Below are positions 6,190 to 9,800 of a stretch of DNA of 9,800 nucleotides, one piece after another. Source of the stretch: an uncultured Lysobacter sp. (lineage in GTDB: Bacteria; Pseudomonadota; Gammaproteobacteria; Xanthomonadales; Xanthomonadaceae); contig CAMLHR010000025.1 of NCBI GenBank assembly GCA_946479915.1, positions 1-9,800 on the forward strand, read 5' to 3'. A model generated the notes under the pieces. It saw only the letters and a list, made by a program, of their open reading frames with translations. It was not told the DNA's origin and ran no database searches. A program made the translations under genes and the position numbers. The first letter of the stretch is position 1. The number at the start of each line of letters is the position of its first letter.

Positions 6190-6849
6190 ATGGAGCCCGA
6201 CTTCTGGCGGCAGCGCTGGCGCGAAGGCCGGATCGGCTTCCACCAGGAGCGCCCGACGCCGTTGCTGGCGCAGTACTGGGACGCCGTCGGCGCGCCCGCG
6301 GGATGCCGCGTGCTGGTGCCGCTGTGCGGGAAGTCGCTCGACATGGACTGGCTGGCAGCGCGCGGGCACGCGGTGCTGGGCGTGGAACTCGCCCCGCTCG
6401 CGGTCGCGCAGTTCTTCGAGGAACGCGGGCTGGTGCCCGAGGTCCGTGAAACGGCGAACGGCGTGCACCATCGCGCCGGCGCGATCGAGATCGTCCTGGG
6501 CGATGCGTTCGCGCTCGACGCAGCGCTGCTGGCCGGTTGCGACGCGGTGTTCGACCGCGCGGCGTTGATCGCGCTGCCGCCCGCGTTGCGCGAACGCTAC
6601 GTGGCCCGCGTCTACGATCGCCTGCCCGCCGGGTGCCGCGGCCTGCTGGTCACGCTCGACTATCCGCAGGAAGAACGCGAGGGCCCGCCCTTCAGCGTCG
6701 GCCAGCCGGAAGTCCAATCGTCGCTGGCCGGCTGGTCGCCGGCCCTGCTCGAACGCCGCGACATCCTCGCCGACCAGCCGGGCTTCGTGGCGGATGGCGT
6801 CACCCGGCTGCACACGGCCGCCTGGAAGTTGCACAAGGACCCGTCATGA
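6190..6849 (+). CDS. tpm: Thiopurine S-methyltransferase
   Basis: A 219-residue class I SAM-dependent methyltransferase of the bacterial TPMT family, cytosolic; it methylates thiopurines. Bacterial homologues also methylate tellurium and selenium compounds, giving tolerance. The N-terminal family signature DFWRQRWREGRIGFHQ spans residues 4-19. SAM motif I is VLVPLCGKSLDMDWL (41-55), followed by GVELAP (64-69), GDAFAL (104-109), FDRAALIALPP (121-131) and TLDYPQEEREGPPFSV (155-170). Length and all family motifs are normal. The start is 3 nt after the parC stop, with GGAG at 6180-6183 giving a ribosome site 6 nt away inside the end of parC. The stop overlaps the next start as ATGA. Its natural substrate here is unknown. 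Confidence 0.93.
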   Translation: MEPDFWRQRWREGRIGFHQERPTPLLAQYWDAVGAPAGCRVLVPLCGKSLDMDWLAARGHAVLGVELAPLAVAQFFEERGLVPEVRETANGVHHRAGAIEIVLGDAFALDAALLAGCDAVFDRAALIALPPALRERYVARVYDRLPAGCRGLLVTLDYPQEEREGPPFSVGQPEVQSSLAGWSPALLERRDILADQPGFVADGVTRLHTAAWKLHKDPS

Positions 6850-9188
6850 CCAAGTGGTTGTTGCGCGGCGCGGTCGCGCTGCTGGTCCTGCTCCTGCTGG
6901 TCGCGCTGGGCGCGTGGCTGGCGTTGCGTGCCAGCCTGCCGGCGCTCGACGGCGAGCATGCCGTGCGCGGCCTGTCCGCGCCGGCGACGGTCGCACGCGA
7001 CGCCATCGGCGTCGTCACCATCGATGCTGCCAGCGAGGCGGACGCCTACCGCGCGCTCGGCTGGGTGCACGCGCAGGAACGCTACTTCGAGATGGACCTG
7101 ATGCGGCGCAGCGCGGCAGGCGAACTGTCCGAACTGTTCGGGCCGGTGGCGATCGAGGCCGACAAGGCGATCCGGGTGCACCGGATGCGCGCGCGCGTCT
7201 CCGCCCACATGGAGGCCTTCACGGGCGGGCGCGACGCGTTGCTGGCGGCCTACGTCGAGGGCGTCAACACCGGCCTGAACGCGCTCGCCGTGCACCCGTG
7301 GCCGTATCTGCTGCTCGGCCAGGATCCCGCGCCCTGGGCGCCGGCGGACACGCCGCTCGTGGGGATGGCGATGTACTTCGACCTGCAGGACGAAGGGAAC
7401 GAGCGTGAACTCGCGTGGCTGCGCGTGCGGCCCCACCTGCCCGACGCAATCGCGATGCTGCTGTTGCACGACGGCAGCGCGTGGGACGCCCCGATGGAGG
7501 GCGGGATCCGCGGGCCCGCGACGTTGCCGTCCCCGGACGCAGTGGACCTGCGCGCACTGCCGCCCGGCCCCGACGTCGCGTCCAACGTGGCGCTGGAGCC
7601 GGTCGCCATCGGCAGCAACAACTTCGCAGTCGCCGGCACGCTGACGGACGACGGCCGCGCGGTGGTCGCCGACGACATGCACCTGGGGCTGCGCGCGCCG
7701 AACGTGTGGTTCCGCGTGCGCCTGCGCTACCCGGACCCGCGTGCGCCCGGCGGCCGCGTGGACGTCACCGGGTTCAGCCTCGCGGGCATCCCGGGCGTGA
7801 TCGTCGGCAGCAACGGCCACGTCGCCTGGGGCTTCACCAACAGCTACGGCGACTGGGCCGACTGGCAGCGGATCCCGGGCTGCGACGGCAAGCCCTGCGG
7901 CGAAGCGACGACGCACGTCGAGACCATCCGCGTCGCGGGCCGCGACACGCCGGAGACGCTCGAGGTCACGGAGACCGCCTGGGGGCCGGTGCTGCACGCA
8001 GAACCGGACGGATCGTTCCTGGCGCTGCGCTGGCTCGCGCACCTGCCCGGCGCGCTCGACCTCGGGCTCACCGGCATGGCACGGGCCGCCGACCTGGACG
8101 AGGCGATGGCGTTGCAGGCCGCGTTGCCGGCGCAGAACCTCGTCGCCGGGGATGCCGGCGGGCGCATCGGCTGGCGGTTGTCCGGGCCGATGCCCGTGCG
8201 CGCCGACGGGTGCGATGCCGTCGGCGCCAGCGACCCGGAGGCCTGCCCGCCCTGGCCGATCACGCTCGAAGGCGCGCCGGCCCTCCACTACCCCTTCGCC
8301 GGCCGTGCGTGGACGGCGAACACGCGCGTGGTGGACGACGCCGCGTTGCAGGCGATCGGCGACGGCGGCTACGTGCTCGGCGCGCGCGGCGCGCAGATCC
8401 GGGACGCACTGTTCGCACGGGAATCGTTCGACGAGGCCGCCCTGCTCGCGATCCAGCTCGACGACCGCGCGGTCTTCCTCACCCGCTGGTGGGAGCTGCT
8501 GCGCGAGGAAGCGGCCCGCGAGCCGTCGCCGGCGCTGTCGGCACTCGCCGAAGCCGCGGCCGAGTGGGACGGCCGCGCCTCCGTCGATTCGGTGTCGTAC
8601 CGCCTCGTGCGCGCTTGGCGGCTGGCGGTGATGGAACGCATGGCCGACGGCCTGCTCGCGCCCGCGCGCGCAACGCTTGGCGCGGACGTCGACATGCCGG
8701 CCTTGCCGCAGTTCGAGGGCGTGGCCTGGCCGCTGCTGCGCAAGCGCCCCGCGCACCTGCTCCCGCGCGCCTACGACAGCTGGCACGCGCTGCTCGAGGA
8801 TGCCGCGGTGGACGTGCGCGACGAACTCGCCGGACGGGGCCCGCTGGCCGAACGCACCTGGGGGGAACGCAATACGGTGCGGATCTGCCATCCGCTTGCC
8901 GACGCGTTGCCCGGCGTGCTCGCGTCGCGGCTGTGCATGCCGCGCGAGCCGCTGCCCGGCGACGCGCACATGCCGCGCGTGCAGGGACTCGACGAGGGCG
9001 CAAGCGAACGGATGGTCGTCGCGCCCGGCGACGAGGCGCACGGCATCGCCCACATGCCCGGCGGCCAGTCCGGCCATCCGCTGTCGCCGTTCTGGGGCGC
9101 GGGACACGAGGCCTGGGCGAAGGGCGAGCCGACGCCGTTCCTGCCGGGTGACGCCGCATACACGCTGACGCTGGTGCCCGAAGGCTGA
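6846..9188 (+). CDS. Membrane-anchored penicillin-acylase-family Ntn hydrolase
   Basis: A 780-residue amidohydrolase precursor of the penicillin acylase / AHL acylase family, which cleaves itself into alpha and beta chains. The N-terminus (MTKWLLRGAV, then a Leu/Val run to about residue 28) is a membrane anchor or uncleaved signal, so the enzyme should face the periplasm. The family start of the alpha chain is ATVARDAIGVVTIDA (47-61), with ALGWVHAQERYFEMD (70-84). Self-cleavage is expected at G256-S257, where SNNFAV supplies the nucleophile S257. GSNGHVAWGFTNSYGD (321-336) and the oxyanion N431 in PAQNLVAGDAGG are present. Near the end HMPGGQSGHPLSPFW (736-750) is also a family motif. Cys346/351 and 457/467 could form disulfides. 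AAGGA at 6835-6839 is a ribosome site 6 nt from the ATG, which overlaps the tpm stop. The substrate (acyl-homoserine lactone, beta-lactam side chain or another acyl amide) cannot be predicted. Confidence 0.92.
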   Translation: MTKWLLRGAVALLVLLLLVALGAWLALRASLPALDGEHAVRGLSAPATVARDAIGVVTIDAASEADAYRALGWVHAQERYFEMDLMRRSAAGELSELFGPVAIEADKAIRVHRMRARVSAHMEAFTGGRDALLAAYVEGVNTGLNALAVHPWPYLLLGQDPAPWAPADTPLVGMAMYFDLQDEGNERELAWLRVRPHLPDAIAMLLLHDGSAWDAPMEGGIRGPATLPSPDAVDLRALPPGPDVASNVALEPVAIGSNNFAVAGTLTDDGRAVVADDMHLGLRAPNVWFRVRLRYPDPRAPGGRVDVTGFSLAGIPGVIVGSNGHVAWGFTNSYGDWADWQRIPGCDGKPCGEATTHVETIRVAGRDTPETLEVTETAWGPVLHAEPDGSFLALRWLAHLPGALDLGLTGMARAADLDEAMALQAALPAQNLVAGDAGGRIGWRLSGPMPVRADGCDAVGASDPEACPPWPITLEGAPALHYPFAGRAWTANTRVVDDAALQAIGDGGYVLGARGAQIRDALFARESFDEAALLAIQLDDRAVFLTRWWELLREEAAREPSPALSALAEAAAEWDGRASVDSVSYRLVRAWRLAVMERMADGLLAPARATLGADVDMPALPQFEGVAWPLLRKRPAHLLPRAYDSWHALLEDAAVDVRDELAGRGPLAERTWGERNTVRICHPLADALPGVLASRLCMPREPLPGDAHMPRVQGLDEGASERMVVAPGDEAHGIAHMPGGQSGHPLSPFWGAGHEAWAKGEPTPFLPGDAAYTLTLVPEG

Positions 9189-9192
9189 TCGC

Positions 9193-9800
9193 CTACCGGA
9201 GCAGTCGCTCGACCAGCGCCAGGTACAGCCCCGGCAGCGCCTCCAGGTCAGCCACCGACACGTGCTCGTCCACTTTGTGGATGCTCGCGTTCACCGGACC
9301 CAGCTCGATGCAGTGTGCGCCGAGCGGCGCGATGAACCGCGCATCCGACGTGCCGCCGCCGGTGCTCTCCTCCGGCGGCGCGCCGAGGTGCGCGGTGAGC
9401 ACCTCGCGCGCCGCGGCGCGCAACGGCCCTTCCGGTGTATGGAACGGTTCGCCGCTGCGGTGCCAGCGGAGCGTGTAGTCCGACGCCGCCAGCCCGTGCG
9501 CCTGCAGCAGCGCCTCGCAGTCGCGTTCGAGCGCGTCGGCGCTCCAGTGCGGGTTGAAGCGCAGGTTGAACAGGACGCGCAACGTGCCGGGGATGACGTT
9601 GTTCGCGCCCGTGCCGGCCTGGACGTCGGTCACCTGCAGGCTGGTCGGCGGGAACGTCTCGTAGCCGTCGTCCCACCGGCGCGCAGCGAGCGCCGCGAGC
9701 GCCGGCAATGCCAGGTGCACGGGGTTGCGGGCCTTGTCGGGATACGCGACGTGCCCCTGGACGCCATGGACTTCGAGCAACGCCGACAGGCTGCCGCGCC
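9193..9800 (-). CDS. dapE: Succinyl-diaminopimelate desuccinylase, C-terminal part (cut by window edge)
   Basis: The C-terminal ~201 residues of an M20-family zinc aminohydrolase; the 5' part lies beyond 9800 and the frame is open to the edge. DapE removes succinate from N-succinyl-LL-diaminopimelate in the lysine and peptidoglycan pathway. The visible part starts [26 protein letters not shown] (given in parts: [20 protein letters not shown]), which opens the dimerisation domain. It continues with [16 protein letters not shown], then [12 protein letters not shown], and ends with [14 protein letters not shown], whose His is the expected second zinc ligand. This motif order is that of DapE rather than ArgE or aminoacylase. 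It is convergent with the acylase gene with 4 nt between stops, and no terminator hairpin is visible at its end. Confidence 0.93.
   Translation of the reverse strand, partial: RGSLSALLEVHGVQGHVAYPDKARNPVHLALPALAALAARRWDDGYETFPPTSLQVTDVQAGTGANNVIPGTLRVLFNLRFNPHWSADALERDCEALLQAHGLAASDYTLRWHRSGEPFHTPEGPLRAAAREVLTAHLGAPPEESTGGGTSDARFIAPLGAHCIELGPVNASIHKVDEHVSVADLEALPGLYLALVERLLR

Noticed and set aside
4578..6449. 623-codon plus-strand frame over parC and the start of tpm
   Set aside because: Frame-shifted shadow of parC, with Arg/Ala/Gly-rich low-complexity product.
3862..6834. 990-codon open frame on the minus strand opposite parC and tpm
   Set aside because: It is the antisense shadow expected in GC-rich coding DNA; the product is Arg/Gln/His/Ala-rich without domains, and the plus strand carries two certain genes.
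6660..9107. 815-codon open frame on the minus strand opposite the acylase gene
   Set aside because: Low-complexity Arg/Ala/His composition with no recognisable motif, fully covered by the acylase gene.

Overview
The window looks like chromosome from a high-GC gammaproteobacterium, most likely the Xanthomonadaceae (Lysobacter, Luteimonas or Xanthomonas-like). This rests on strong G/C third-position bias, a ParC whose N-terminus resembles Xanthomonas ParC, a DapE-type desuccinylase, a bacterial thiopurine methyltransferase, and several transcripts with short or SD-poor leaders. No database search was possible, so the taxon is inferred.

Left part (1-2200) is accessory in character. It holds a Phd/YefM-like antitoxin gene overlapping a zeta-toxin-like kinase gene (+ strand). 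Facing it is a small exported protein ending in Gly-Tyr-Asp octapeptide repeats (- strand). Next comes a complete hicA-hicB toxin-antitoxin module (- strand), with a 17-bp palindromic operator candidate directly against the hicA start. Two toxin-antitoxin modules therefore lie within 2.2 kb.

Middle part (2200-3930): divergent from hicA is a 470-residue SLC13/DASS transporter with both SNT motifs. It ends at a symmetrical hairpin with A and T tracts that can terminate transcription from both sides. The transcript arriving from the other side is a tRNA-Leu(CAG) gene (- strand) with CCA encoded and a TTGACA/GAAAAT promoter. That promoter sits back to back with a TAGAAT element in front of parC.

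Right part (3940-9800) is core-like. It carries parC (topoisomerase IV subunit A), a thiopurine S-methyltransferase 3 nt downstream, and a membrane-anchored penicillin-acylase-family Ntn hydrolase whose ATG overlaps the methyltransferase stop (ATGA). The three look like one transcription unit with no gap for internal terminators. The C-terminal half of dapE (- strand, cut by the window edge) converges on it, with only 4 nt between the stop codons.

I see no clearly new multi-gene system. The items most worth checking are the Phd/zeta pairing, the hicA operator with its apparently leaderless start, the GY-repeat exported protein between the two toxin-antitoxin modules, and the parC-tpm-acylase operon.
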